Of a stretch of 64,000 nucleotides of DNA, positions 9,786 through 21,000 are shown piece by piece. Within the stretch, counting starts at the first letter, position 1, and each line of letters begins with the position of its first letter. Origin of the DNA: Novakomyces olei (Eukaryota; Ascomycota; Novakomycetes; Novakomycetales; Novakomycetaceae); NCBI GenBank assembly GCA_016906335.1, contig JADEYG010000005.1, positions 1 to 64,000 on the forward strand, given 5' to 3'. The position numbers and the translations under genes were made by a program. The notes under the pieces were generated by a model. That model had not been told where the DNA came from, ran no database searches, and saw nothing but the letters and a program-made list of their open reading frames with translations.

Positions 9786-10416
9786 TGTAAGACGGTCCTT
9801 ACAGCTACAATCGCTGGAGGCCGGCCGTGTATAGTTTAAATAAAGTAAAGGAATAAGAAAGACCAGGAAAGCAGAAAGCGATTACTGTAAAGCTTACCAG
9901 GAGTAATATAATGTATTACTCCCACTTTGAGATAATCAACCCGTGAAGGGCGAGAGGCCTTCACGGGCAACTATAAACTAAACTAAGTTGCGGAGGAGCG
10001 GATACTCCTTCGCATTCTAAACTACTCTTCCCAGGCTAACTTATGCGAAGGTCGCACAAGTTAGAGAGGGAAGCTCTCAGCCTAAACTAGTCTATGGAAA
10101 TAACAATGAATGTTCTCGCGCTAGCGGAGTGCGAAGGGTCGCACTCGCTAGCGTGCGAGAATGAGAACGGGAAGCGAGGTCCGTGCACATTGTGCATGGA
10201 GCCCCTCGCTCCCGTGGGCCAAGCTGGCTTAGTGCGCGTACCTACATGCGCGCTAAGACAACTTCTACGTCCCAAGACCATCGCGTTACGCGCCGACTGG
10301 TCTTGGGCCGCGTTGGCGAAGCTTGCGACGCGCGGACATCCCAAGTCCGACTACAGGCGTCGCCCCTCGCTTCCCAACGCGGTTGTCAGGAACTCGCCAA
10401 GGCGAGGATCATGACA
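9786..10416 (-). repeat. Gypsy LTR, full (631 bp)
   Basis: Reads TGTAAGACGG...ATCATGACA on the + strand. Almost the whole LTR is a string of inverted repeats; for example GGAGTAATA/TATTACTCC at 9900-9922 and CCCGTGAAGG/CCTTCACGGG at 9940-9967. Confidence 0.93.
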
Positions 10417-10994
10417 GTATCCCCCCCTCCCTTGGGCGAGGTCCCCGCGCCCGCAAAACATAAAATATCCCAAAACAATAGTAAGGCGAAAATAAAAACA
10501 ACAGATTTCCCAGCTTCCAACATAATAAGGAACATTGCAACTCTTCCACAGTCTTGTCTCAATAAAATAGCATGGGTAAATCAAATCAATCAATAAATGT
10601 TCGCATTGCCCTGCGTAAGGAAAGAAAATTAAAATGCGAGCACGAACACATGTAGACCATACTGTCTTCCAATTGCAAACCAAGTCGTCTCCCTGGTCAG
10701 TGTTGTCGTATCTCCTCCGTATAACGTGTGTATGTCGTGCGATAGAATAAACAATAGTCGCGTTCAATTTGTCAACGCCGTAAATGATTGAAGCGGTGTT
10801 AGCTTCATCGTTTTCGATTTTAATAATTTTTTTTTGCATGATTTTCAAAAAAGTTTTTTCCAAATAGCGATAAATAACTAGTGCGAATTGTGTATTATAT
10901 CGCAGTCGTAAACAAAAATCAAGAGTTGAGTCTCGCGATTGCGTAAGATTACGTGAGTTGAATGACGTAACCTGTATCGCGATTAACGTAAACA

Positions 10995-13900
10995 TCATAG
11001 CTTCGGCTTAGCCGGGTGTAATCTGTGAAATTCTTTCACTAAATCGTCGCAATTTGTCAAATTGCCTGCCGGCTCCCAAGTGCGATTAGCACTATCGTAT
11101 CCCTTCCAGTGTACGAAGTATTCCAATTTGTTTCTTCGCTTCCTTGAGTCCAACACTTCCTCTACCTCCCACTCTGGTGTATTCTCAATTATTATTGGTG
11201 GTGGTGGTGCTGTCTGCTGTCGCACAATCGTAGACGTAGACTTGTACGATTCCAATAAAGAAGCATGGAATACTGGATGTATTCTCATCGTGTTCGGTAA
11301 ATCCAACTTGTATGCACGTAAACCGATACGTTCCAAGATTGCAAAGGGTCCAATCTTCTTGTAATCCAACTTGTCGCTTGGCCTAGTGGTACTGATGTTC
11401 TTTCTCACTAGCCATACTTTTTGGCCGACTTCAAAATCCTTGTCGACACGGTGCGTGTTAGCAAACCGTGCTTGATCGCTAATGGCATGTTTGATTTCAA
11501 TCTGTAAAAGGCGATGTAGTGTTCGCAAGAAATCAATCCGATTGTCCGCCGATGGACATTGCCGTGCTGTTGCTATCGTAAAACGGCATTTGGGGTGATA
11601 CCCATATAAAGCGTAACTAGGTGTCGCTTTTGTCGATGATTGCTCAGTATTGTTATATGCGAACTGTGCAAAAGGTAGCAAGTTTACCCAATTCGTTTGT
11701 TGGTAATTGCTGTAAATTCTCAAATATTGCTCGAGGCTCTGATTAAGCCTTTCCGTTTGTCCATCGCTCTGGGGATGGTACGCAGTCGATAACCTTTGCT
11801 TGATATCACAATGTGCGAGTAAATGCTTTGTAAAATGTGATACGAAAACTGATCCACGATCTGAGATAATTTCTTCTGGCAGTCCAAAGTTAGCAAATAC
11901 TCTGTGAGCGTATAGCAATGCTAGTTCTTTCGCGCTCATGGTCTCGCATATTGGTACAAAGATGCCTATCTTCGTAAAGCGACATACTATAACCCAAATT
12001 GAGTCGTAGTCTTTGCCTGTGATGACATCTCTTGACACGGGGAGCTTCACAATGAAGTCCATAGCAATGCTTTCCCAAGGCTTTGTAGGTACTCGCAACG
12101 AATGTAATAGACCGTAGGGAGCATGACGCGATGATTTACTTCGTGCGCAAGTGTCGCATGAGTCCACATAATTAAATACGTCCTTTCGCATCCTAGGCCA
12201 GTAGTAATTCCTCGTCACAAGCTCTAGCGTCTTAGCCTGTCCGGGGTGACCTGAAGTCTGTGAATCATGACATTCTTGCATGATTGATAATCGCAAATCG
12301 TTGTCTCTGGGTATATAAATCAAACCCGAGAACATCAGAAGACCTTTCTTGTCTAACGTATAATTTTCCAAATGAGCAGCATCAGGCTTGCTCTTTAGCT
12401 CCTCAATAATATTTTTGCAAATGCTGTCCTTCTCGTAGCATTTCTTAATATCCTGTGCTAGCGTTTTGTTGTCCTCAATCGCAAACACAAATTGCGATTT
12501 GTCCAAAAGCACCATTGTTCGTTCTGGCTTTTCCTCCTCTTCGCTGCTAACGTAATCGCTTCTTCGCGATAAGGAATCAGCCTTGTGATTGAACTTTCCC
12601 GCACGATACACAATCACGAAATCGTAAGACGCAAGTAGCTGCGACCAGCGCATTTGCCGTCTATTCAGGACACGCGCGGTCCAAAAGTACACAAGATTGC
12701 GATGATCCGTGTATATCGTGGTTTTGTGAAGGGGACTCTCCAAGTACACCCTCCATTCCCGAAGACATACAACAATAGCTAATAGCTCCTTGTCGTGAAT
12801 GTCGTAGTTCGTCTCTGCGCTTGTCATCTTGCGCGAGTAAAATGCGATTGGTCTCATGTCGCCGTTTTCATCCTTTTGCGAGAGGATCCCGCCTATCGCA
12901 AAATCTGAGGCGTCCGTTTCCAAGAAGCTCGGCTTTTGTGGATCAAAGTGCACAAGAATAGGTGCGCCTAAGAATGCATCCTTCAACGCATTGAATGACT
13001 CCCTGCATTCGTCGCTAAACACGAACTTTGTATCCTTCTTTAAAAGCCGGGTAAGAGGTACCGTAATCTTGCTGTAGTTGGCGATGAATCTTCGGTAATA
13101 GTTCGCCAGTCCCAGGAACGACATAACCTCCTTAACATTTTTTGGCTCGGGCCATGTTTCAATCGATTTGACCTTCGTATTTTCCATCGACACACCTTTC
13201 GTTGAAATCACGAAGCCAAGAAACTCCGTTGTGTCGGTATGGAATTCGCATTTCTCCAATTTGACAAATAAATTTGCCTTGCGAAGTCTTTCCAATACTC
13301 CGCGCACGTGCTCCACGTGTTCTTCCTCTGTATTTGAGTAAATCAGTATATCGTCCAAGTAAACGACAACATATCGATCCAGGCAATCTCGCAAAGTGTC
13401 GTTGGCGAGTGCTTGAAACGAAGCCGGGGCATTCGTAAGCCCAAACGGCATGACTTGGTACTCGTAGTGGCCGTACCTCGTACGAAAGGCCGTTTTCCAT
13501 TCGTCGCCTTTTCGTATCCTAACCAAATTATATGCACCGCGAAGATCCAGTCGCGTAAAAATAGTTGCTTGGCGAATGCGATCTAGAAGTTCCGAGATAA
13601 GCGGTAATGCATATCTGTTTTTGACAGTGATTGCGTTCAGACCGCGATAGTCAACGCATAATCTAAGCGATCCATCTTTCTTTTTGACAAATAAGATCGG
13701 CGCCCCCGCGGGCGACGACGACGGTCGTATAAAACCTTTAGCGAGGTTTTCCTTGATATAATCTCTCAGCGTTTGCAATTCGCGTTCGGCGAGCGGGTAG
13801 ATCGGACCAAAAGGCGGCTTTGCATTTTCGGCCAAGGGTATCGCATGATCCCAAGGTTGATGTTTCGGCAAAACGTCCGCGTTCTTCTTCTCAAATAGGT

Positions 13901-14612
13901 CGCGATATCCCTCGTAGAATCCAGGCAATGTAACGCGAGGCTTGATCTCTTGCTCGTCCGTTGCGTACACACATAAAATGCCTGATTCTCCATTACGAGC
14001 CAATCTTGCAAATTCGGTTGCGCTGACTTGCATGGATTCGGATAATGTACTGCACTTCAAACAGTTCGCCAAACAGTAGTTCGACTTGAACTCGACGTTT
14101 GCGCGACTCCATCCGATCGTAGGCTCATGCTTGTCCAACCATGGCTTGCCCAAGATAGCATCGTATCCACGAAGAGGTATGACATTGAAGGTCATCCTTT
14201 CTCGATGTTCGCCAATTGATATATCCATCTCGCTGGTGTGAAAGCGAATACCTCCTGACTTGATTGTCCTGCCATCAACGACTCTGATGGGCTCGGTCTC
14301 GCTCTTCTCCGTAAGCTTAATAAAAGCATGCGATGCGAGCTTCTCGCTGATAAAATTAGAGGTAGCTCCTGAGTCAATCAGGGCTCTCGCGTTCAACTCT
14401 CCATCCTCTGTCTTGACTTTCACGACGACAGTCAGATGTTTTGCTTTGTCCGGTTCCGTAAAAACTGTCATAACTTCTGGTGGCCTAAATAGTTGTTTGC
14501 CCAGATCAGGCCTTTTCATTGGACCTGGGCGTTCGCTTTTCCCAAATCGGAAAATTCGTGCGTGAATGCAGCGACGTGTTGCTGATTGTACGTCTTCTTC
14601 TTCTGCTTGCAT
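10995..14612 (-). CDS. Gypsy pol with C-terminal chromodomain (copy 1)
   Basis: 1205-residue frame, open throughout. In order: aspartic protease (ALIDSGATSNF), reverse transcriptase (YLDDILIYS), RNase H (LETDASDFAIGG, YTDHRNL), zinc-binding integrase N-terminus and integrase core (MDFIVKLP, SDRGSVFVS), then a chromodomain (EYFVHWKGYDSANRTWEP). The chromodomain places it among chromoviruses, whose integrases are thought to read heterochromatin marks. It overlaps gag by 97 nt in the -1 frame, an arrangement usually served by frameshifting in this family. Confidence 0.93.
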   Translation of the reverse strand: MQAEEEDVQSATRRCIHARIFRFGKSERPGPMKRPDLGKQLFRPPEVMTVFTEPDKAKHLTVVVKVKTEDGELNARALIDSGATSNFISEKLASHAFIKLTEKSETEPIRVVDGRTIKSGGIRFHTSEMDISIGEHRERMTFNVIPLRGYDAILGKPWLDKHEPTIGWSRANVEFKSNYCLANCLKCSTLSESMQVSATEFARLARNGESGILCVYATDEQEIKPRVTLPGFYEGYRDLFEKKNADVLPKHQPWDHAIPLAENAKPPFGPIYPLAERELQTLRDYIKENLAKGFIRPSSSPAGAPILFVKKKDGSLRLCVDYRGLNAITVKNRYALPLISELLDRIRQATIFTRLDLRGAYNLVRIRKGDEWKTAFRTRYGHYEYQVMPFGLTNAPASFQALANDTLRDCLDRYVVVYLDDILIYSNTEEEHVEHVRGVLERLRKANLFVKLEKCEFHTDTTEFLGFVISTKGVSMENTKVKSIETWPEPKNVKEVMSFLGLANYYRRFIANYSKITVPLTRLLKKDTKFVFSDECRESFNALKDAFLGAPILVHFDPQKPSFLETDASDFAIGGILSQKDENGDMRPIAFYSRKMTSAETNYDIHDKELLAIVVCLREWRVYLESPLHKTTIYTDHRNLVYFWTARVLNRRQMRWSQLLASYDFVIVYRAGKFNHKADSLSRRSDYVSSEEEEKPERTMVLLDKSQFVFAIEDNKTLAQDIKKCYEKDSICKNIIEELKSKPDAAHLENYTLDKKGLLMFSGLIYIPRDNDLRLSIMQECHDSQTSGHPGQAKTLELVTRNYYWPRMRKDVFNYVDSCDTCARSKSSRHAPYGLLHSLRVPTKPWESIAMDFIVKLPVSRDVITGKDYDSIWVIVCRFTKIGIFVPICETMSAKELALLYAHRVFANFGLPEEIISDRGSVFVSHFTKHLLAHCDIKQRLSTAYHPQSDGQTERLNQSLEQYLRIYSNYQQTNWVNLLPFAQFAYNNTEQSSTKATPSYALYGYHPKCRFTIATARQCPSADNRIDFLRTLHRLLQIEIKHAISDQARFANTHRVDKDFEVGQKVWLVRKNISTTRPSDKLDYKKIGPFAILERIGLRAYKLDLPNTMRIHPVFHASLLESYKSTSTIVRQQTAPPPPIIIENTPEWEVEEVLDSRKRRNKLEYFVHWKGYDSANRTWEPAGNLTNCDDLVKEFHRLHPAKPKL

Positions 14613-15448
14613 TCTCTTGCTCGATGACCCACGCGTCCACAGTTAAAGCATTTGATGTTGCTTTTGCGATGGTTGTCATCTTCCTTTTCTAAACTAATCG
14701 CGTCCACATCCATAGGAGTAAAACTTGTACTCGCGTTTGCAGCCGGGCGGTTGTTGGAATATTTCACGGAACCGCGGCTTGCACTCTCGATGTGCCTGTC
14801 GGATATTCTTCCATCCACGCGAACTGAAATCTCAATCATTTCATTCAAAGTGCGGGGTCTGTCCATCCTGGAAAGCTCATCCTTGATGCGATCCTTCAGC
14901 CCCTGATAATACATGAACGTCAGCGCACTGTCATTGAAATCCAAGTACGAAGCAATTCTTTGAAAAATGCTCGCATAAGATGCTGCTGATCCACGTTGTC
15001 TCAAGGCGGCTAACTCTCTTTGCGCCTGACTCACCCTGTCGACCTTGCCGAAATTCGCGGCCAACGCTTCGCAAAAGGCTTCAAAAGTAGGTACTACCGA
15101 AGCGAAGTCGTTGTTGCGAAGGTGTGGTTCGAACCACGCAAATGCGGCGTCCCGCAAATACGAAGCTGCGAACAAAACCTTCGAACGCTCGTCGCGAAAC
15201 TCGTGCGGTTTCAACATGATGTAAAGGCGAAGCTGCGCCAAAAAATTCTCGACCATTTTGCGGTCCCCACGAAACGCGTCGGGCTTCATCACCGCTGGTC
15301 CGTCACTCGTCGGAGCTCTCTTAGCTCGCGAACCGATCTCCTGGGTCAGATGCGCAATGTGCGATCGCCCTTTCTCGTTCTCTGCCTTCAACTCGGCAAT
15401 CTGAGTTTGCAGGGATTGCAAAAAGGTGTTAAGCTCCTCTTGCGACAT
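14516..15448 (-). CDS. Gypsy gag (copy 1)
   Basis: 310 residues with an N-terminal coiled coil, a capsid-like middle and one CCHC knuckle (CFNCGRVGHRAREC) near the end. Identical in protein sequence to the gag of copy 2. Confidence 0.9.
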   Translation of the reverse strand: MSQEELNTFLQSLQTQIAELKAENEKGRSHIAHLTQEIGSRAKRAPTSDGPAVMKPDAFRGDRKMVENFLAQLRLYIMLKPHEFRDERSKVLFAASYLRDAAFAWFEPHLRNNDFASVVPTFEAFCEALAANFGKVDRVSQAQRELAALRQRGSAASYASIFQRIASYLDFNDSALTFMYYQGLKDRIKDELSRMDRPRTLNEMIEISVRVDGRISDRHIESASRGSVKYSNNRPAANASTSFTPMDVDAISLEKEDDNHRKSNIKCFNCGRVGHRARECKQKKKTYNQQHVAAFTHEFSDLGKANAQVQ

Positions 15449-15784
15449 CTTGTCCCTCGTACCGCAAAACTCGTAATCGTAATCGTTCTTCCAGAACCGT
15501 TCTTCGTAAATTGTTCACTCAATCGTCGACTTTTTAAGCCGATACTCAATAACTCAAAATAACTGTGTTTCACCGGAACACTCGATAACTCAAAATTCTC
15601 AAACTCGAATCCACGTCCTTCACTCGACGCTTTAACCGTTTTAACTTCCGTAAAAATCCGTAAAAATAAGTACCGAACCGCGTCTTTGACTCGACGTCCG
15701 AAACTCTCTCGAATCCGAAGGAAATAAAACACAAACAATTCCAAAAAACTTCAAACTTCAACGACCGGGACGGGTTGATTATAG

Positions 15785-16415
15785 TGTAAGACGGTCCTTA
15801 CAGCTACAATCGCTGGAGGCCGGCCGTGTATAGTTTAAATAAAGTAAAGGAATAAGAAAGACCAGGAAAGCAGAAAGCGATTACTGTAAAGCTTACCAGG
15901 AGTAATATAATGTATTACTCCCACTTTGAGATAATCAACCCGTGAAGGGCGAGAGGCCTTCACGGGCAACTATAAACTAAACTAAGTTGCGGAGGAGCGG
16001 ATACTCCTTCGCATTCTAAACTACTCTTCCCAGGCTAACTTATGCGAAGGTCGCACAAGTTAGAGAGGGAAGCTCTCAGCCTAAACTAGTCTATGGAAAT
16101 AACTATGAATGTTCTCGCGCTAGCGGAGTGCGAAGGGTCGCACTCGCTAGCGTGCGAGAATGAGAACGGGAAGCGAGGTCCGTGCACATTGTGCATGGAG
16201 CCCCTCGCTCCCGTGGGCCAAGCTGGCTTAGTGCGCGTACCTACATGCGCACTAAGACAACTTCTACGTCCCAAGACCATCGCGTTACGCGCCGACTGGT
16301 CTTGGGCCGCGTTGGCGAAGCTTGCGACGCGCGGACATCCCAAGTCCGACTACAGGCGTCGCCCCTCGCTTCCCAACGCGGTTGTCAGGAACTCGCCAAG
16401 GCGAGGATCATGACA
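15785..16415 (-). repeat. Gypsy LTR, full (631 bp), 5' LTR of copy 1
   Basis: Same sequence and ends as 9786-10416. The putative self-primer binding site lies at 15770-15782, two bases outside it, and its complement at 15931-15943. Confidence 0.92.
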
Positions 16416-16781
16416 GCTAGCGAGTGCGACCCTTCGCACTCCGCTAGCGCGAGAACATTCATTGTTATTTCCATAGACTAGTTTAGGCTGAGAGCTTCCC
16501 TCTCTAACTTGTGCGACCTTCGCATAAGTTAGCCTGGGAAGAGTAGTTTAGAATGCGAAGGAGTATCCGCTCCTCCGCAACTTAGTTTAGTTTATAGTTG
16601 CCCGTGAAGGCCTCTCGCCCTTCACGGGTTGATTATCTCAAAGTGGGAGTAATACATTATATTACTCCTGGTAAGCTTTACAGTAATCGCTTTCTGCTTT
16701 CCTGGTCTTTCTTATTCCTTTACTTTATTTAAACTATACACGCCGGCCTCCAGCGATTGTAGCTGTAAGGACCGTCTTACA
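16416..16781 (+). repeat. Gypsy LTR, 3' portion (366 bp), of copy 2
   Basis: Begins GCTAGCGAGTGCG and ends CGTCTTACA. It is the missing half of the LTR fragment at 22780-23048. The 13-mer at 16624-16636 is complementary to the primer site at 16784-16796. Confidence 0.9.
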
Positions 16782-16783
16782 CT

Positions 16784-16796
16784 ATAATCAACCCGT
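16784..16796 (+). other. Putative self-primer binding site (Tf1-like)
   Basis: ATAATCAACCCGT starts two bases after the LTR end and is the exact reverse complement of ACGGGTTGATTAT at 16624-16636 within the LTR. In Tf1-type elements the 5' end of the mRNA folds back to prime reverse transcription; by that model transcripts would begin near 16624. A TTTATAGT at about 16590-16600 lies at a suitable TATA distance. Confidence 0.65.
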
Positions 16797-17117
16797 CCCG
16801 GTCGTTGAAGTTTGAAGTTTTTTGGAATTGTTTGTGTTTTATTTCCTTCGGATTCGAGAGAGTTTCGGACGTCGAGTCAAAGACGCGGTTCGGTACTTAT
16901 TTTTACGGATTTTTACGGAAGTTAAAACGGTTAAAGCGTCGAGTGAAGGACGTGGATTCGAGTTTGAGAATTTTGAGTTATCGAGTGTTCCGGTGAAACA
17001 CAGTTATTTTGAGTTATTGAGTATCGGCTTAAAAAGTCGACGATTGAGTGAACAATTTACGAAGAACGGTTCTGGAAGAACGATTACGATTACGAGTTTT
17101 GCGGTACGAGGGACAAG

Positions 17118-18050
17118 ATGTCGCAAGAGGAGCTTAACACCTTTTTGCAATCCCTGCAAACTCAGATTGCCGAGTTGAAGGCAGAGAACGAGAAAGGGCG
17201 ATCGCACATTGCGCATCTGACCCAGGAGATCGGTTCGCGAGCTAAGAGAGCTCCGACGAGTGACGGACCAGCGGTGATGAAGCCCGACGCGTTTCGTGGG
17301 GACCGCAAAATGGTCGAGAATTTTTTGGCGCAGCTTCGCCTTTACATCATGTTGAAACCGCACGAGTTTCGCGACGAGCGTTCGAAGGTTTTGTTCGCAG
17401 CTTCGTATTTGCGGGACGCCGCATTTGCGTGGTTCGAACCACACCTTCGCAACAACGACTTCGCTTCGGTAGTACCTACTTTTGAAGCCTTTTGCGAAGC
17501 GTTGGCCGCGAATTTCGGCAAGGTCGACAGGGTGAGTCAGGCGCAAAGAGAGTTAGCCGCCTTGAGACAACGTGGATCAGCAGCATCTTATGCGAGCATT
17601 TTTCAAAGAATTGCTTCGTACTTGGATTTCAATGACAGTGCGCTGACGTTCATGTATTATCAGGGGCTGAAGGATCGCATCAAGGATGAGCTTTCCAGGA
17701 TGGACAGACCCCGCACTTTGAATGAAATGATTGAGATTTCAGTTCGCGTGGATGGAAGAATATCCGACAGGCACATCGAGAGTGCAAGCCGCGGTTCCGT
17801 GAAATATTCCAACAACCGCCCGGCTGCAAACGCGAGTACAAGTTTTACTCCTATGGATGTGGACGCGATTAGTTTAGAAAAGGAAGATGACAACCATCGC
17901 AAAAGCAACATCAAATGCTTTAACTGTGGACGCGTGGGTCATCGAGCAAGAGAATGCAAGCAGAAGAAGAAGACGTACAATCAGCAACACGTCGCTGCAT
18001 TCACGCACGAATTTTCCGATTTGGGAAAAGCGAACGCCCAGGTCCAATGA
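17118..18050 (+). CDS. Gypsy gag (copy 2)
   Basis: 310 residues; CCHC knuckle CFNCGRVGHRAREC. ATG at 17118 follows a 336-bp leader after the LTR. Confidence 0.9.
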   Translation: MSQEELNTFLQSLQTQIAELKAENEKGRSHIAHLTQEIGSRAKRAPTSDGPAVMKPDAFRGDRKMVENFLAQLRLYIMLKPHEFRDERSKVLFAASYLRDAAFAWFEPHLRNNDFASVVPTFEAFCEALAANFGKVDRVSQAQRELAALRQRGSAASYASIFQRIASYLDFNDSALTFMYYQGLKDRIKDELSRMDRPRTLNEMIEISVRVDGRISDRHIESASRGSVKYSNNRPAANASTSFTPMDVDAISLEKEDDNHRKSNIKCFNCGRVGHRARECKQKKKTYNQQHVAAFTHEFSDLGKANAQVQ

Positions 18051-21000
18051 AAAGGCCTGATCTGGGCAAACAACTATTTAGGCCACCAGAAGTTATGACA
18101 GTTTTTACGGAACCGGACAAAGCAAAACATCTGACTGTCGTCGTGAAAGTCAAGACAGAGGATGGAGAGTTGAACGCGAGAGCCCTGATTGACTCAGGAG
18201 CTACCTCTAATTTTATCAGCGAGAAGCTCGCATCGCATGCTTTTATTAAGCTTACGGAGAAGAGCGAGACCGAGCCCATCAGAGTCGTTGATGGAAGGAC
18301 AATCAAGTCAGGAGGTATTCGCTTTCACACCAGCGAGATGGATATATCAATTGGCGAACATCGAGAAAGGATGACCTTCAATGTCATACCTCTTCGTGGA
18401 TACGATGCTATCTTGGGCAAGCCATGGTTGGACAAGCATGAGCCTACGATCGGATGGAGTCGCGCAAACGTCGAGTTCAAGTCGAACTACTGTTTGGCGA
18501 ACTGTTTGAAGTGCAGTACATTATCCGAATCCATGCAAGTCAGCGCAACCGAATTTGCAAGATTGGCTCGTAATGGAGAATCAGGCATTTTATGTGTGTA
18601 CGCAACGGACGAGCAAGAGATCAAGCCTCGCGTTACATTGCCTGGATTCTACGAGGGATATCGCGACCTATTTGAGAAGAAGAACGCGGACGTTTTGCCG
18701 AAACATCAACCTTGGGATCATGCGATACCCTTGGCCGAAAATGCAAAGCCGCCTTTTGGTCCGATCTACCCGCTCGCCGAACGCGAATTGCAAACGCTGA
18801 GAGATTATATCAAGGAAAACCTCGCTAAAGGTTTTATACGACCGTCGTCGTCGCCCGCGGGGGCGCCGATCTTATTTGTCAAAAAGAAAGATGGATCGCT
18901 TAGATTATGCGTTGACTATCGCGGTCTGAACGCAATCACTGTCAAAAACAGATATGCATTACCGCTTATCTCGGAACTTCTAGATCGCATTCGCCAAGCA
19001 ACTATTTTTACGCGACTGGATCTTCGCGGTGCATATAATTTGGTTAGGATACGAAAAGGCGACGAATGGAAAACGGCCTTTCGTACGAGGTACGGCCACT
19101 ACGAGTACCAAGTCATGCCGTTTGGGCTTACGAATGCCCCGGCTTCGTTTCAAGCACTCGCCAACGACACTTTGCGAGATTGCCTGGATCGATATGTTGT
19201 CGTTTACTTGGACGATATACTGATTTACTCAAATACAGAGGAAGAACACGTGGAGCACGTGCGCGGAGTATTGGAGAGACTTCGCAAGGCAAATTTATTT
19301 GTCAAATTGGAGAAATGCGAATTCCATACCGACACAACGGAGTTTCTTGGCTTCGTGATTTCAACGAAAGGTGTGTCGATGGAAAATACGAAGGTCAAAT
19401 CGATTGAAACATGGCCCGAGCCAAAAAATGTTAAGGAGGTTATGTCGTTCCTGGGACTGGCGAACTATTACCGAAGATTCATCGCCAACTACAGCAAGAT
19501 TACGGTACCTCTTACCCGGCTTTTAAAGAAGGATACAAAGTTCGTGTTTAGCGACGAATGCAGGGAGTCATTCAATGCGTTGAAGGATGCATTCTTAGGC
19601 GCACCTATTCTTGTGCACTTTGATCCACAAAAGCCGAGCTTCTTGGAAACGGACGCCTCAGATTTTGCGATAGGCGGGATCCTCTCGCAAAAGGATGAAA
19701 ACGGCGACATGAGACCAATCGCATTTTACTCGCGCAAGATGACAAGCGCAGAGACGAACTACGACATTCACGACAAGGAGCTATTAGCTATTGTTGTATG
19801 TCTTCGGGAATGGAGGGTGTACTTGGAGAGTCCCCTTCACAAAACCACGATATACACGGATCATCGCAATCTTGTGTACTTTTGGACCGCGCGTGTCCTG
19901 AATAGACGGCAAATGCGCTGGTCGCAGCTACTTGCGTCTTACGATTTCGTGATTGTGTATCGTGCGGGAAAGTTCAATCACAAGGCTGATTCCTTATCGC
20001 GAAGAAGCGATTACGTTAGCAGCGAAGAGGAGGAAAAGCCAGAACGAACAATGGTGCTTTTGGACAAATCGCAATTTGTGTTTGCGATTGAGGACAACAA
20101 AACGCTAGCACAGGATATTAAGAAATGCTACGAGAAGGACAGCATTTGCAAAAATATTATTGAGGAGTTAAAGAGCAAGCCCGATGCTGCTCATTTGGAG
20201 AATTATACAATGGACAAGGAAGGTCTTTTAATGTTCTCGGGTTTGATTTACATACCCAGAGACAACGATTTGCGATTATCAATCATGCAAGAATGTCATG
20301 ATTCGCAGACTTCAGGTCACCCCGGACAGGCTAAGACGCTAGAGCTTGTGACAAGGAACTATTACTGGCCAAGGATGCGAAAGGACGTATTTAACTATGT
20401 GGAGTCATGCGACACTTGCGCACGAAGTAAATCATCGCATCATGCTCCCTACGGTCTATTACATTCGTTGCGAGTACCTACAAAGCCTTGGGAAAGCATT
20501 GCTATGGACTTCATTGTGAAGCTCCCGGTGTCAAGAGATGTCATCACAGGCAAAGACTACGACTCAATTTGGGTTATAGTATGTCGCTTTACGAAGATAG
20601 GCATCTTTGTACCAATATGCGAGACCATGAGCGCGAAAGAACTAGCATTGCTATACGCTCACAGAGTATTTGCTAACTTTGGACTGCCAGAAGAAATTAT
20701 CTCAGATCGTGGATCAGTTTTCGTATCACATTTTACGAAGCATTTACTCGCACATTGTGATATCAAGCAAAGGTTATCAACTGCGTACCATCCCCAGAGC
20801 GATGGACAAACGGAAAGGCTTAATCAGAGCCTCGAGCAATATTTGAGAATTTACAGCAATTACCAACAAACGAATTGGGTAAACTTGCTACCTTTTGCAC
20901 AGTTCGCATATAACAATACTGAGCAATCATCAATAAAAGCGACCCCTAGTTACGCTTTATATGGGTATCACCCCAAATGCCGTTTTACGATAGCAACAGC

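Larger units (their letters stand above)
9786..16415 (-). mobile_element. Gypsy chromovirus copy 1 (inner insertion), looks whole
   Basis: Two full 631-bp LTRs (9786-10416 and 15785-16415), a polypurine tract at 10417-10440, open gag and pol. Its right edge carries GCTAG (16416-16420), one copy of its own target duplication. Near identity to copy 2 and open frames indicate recent activity. Confidence 0.85.

Noticed and set aside
10087-10414. Frames of 85-106 residues on both strands, repeated near 16.1, 22.2 and 22.8 kb
   Set aside because: All are translations of the same LTR inverted repeats; no sign of coding selection.
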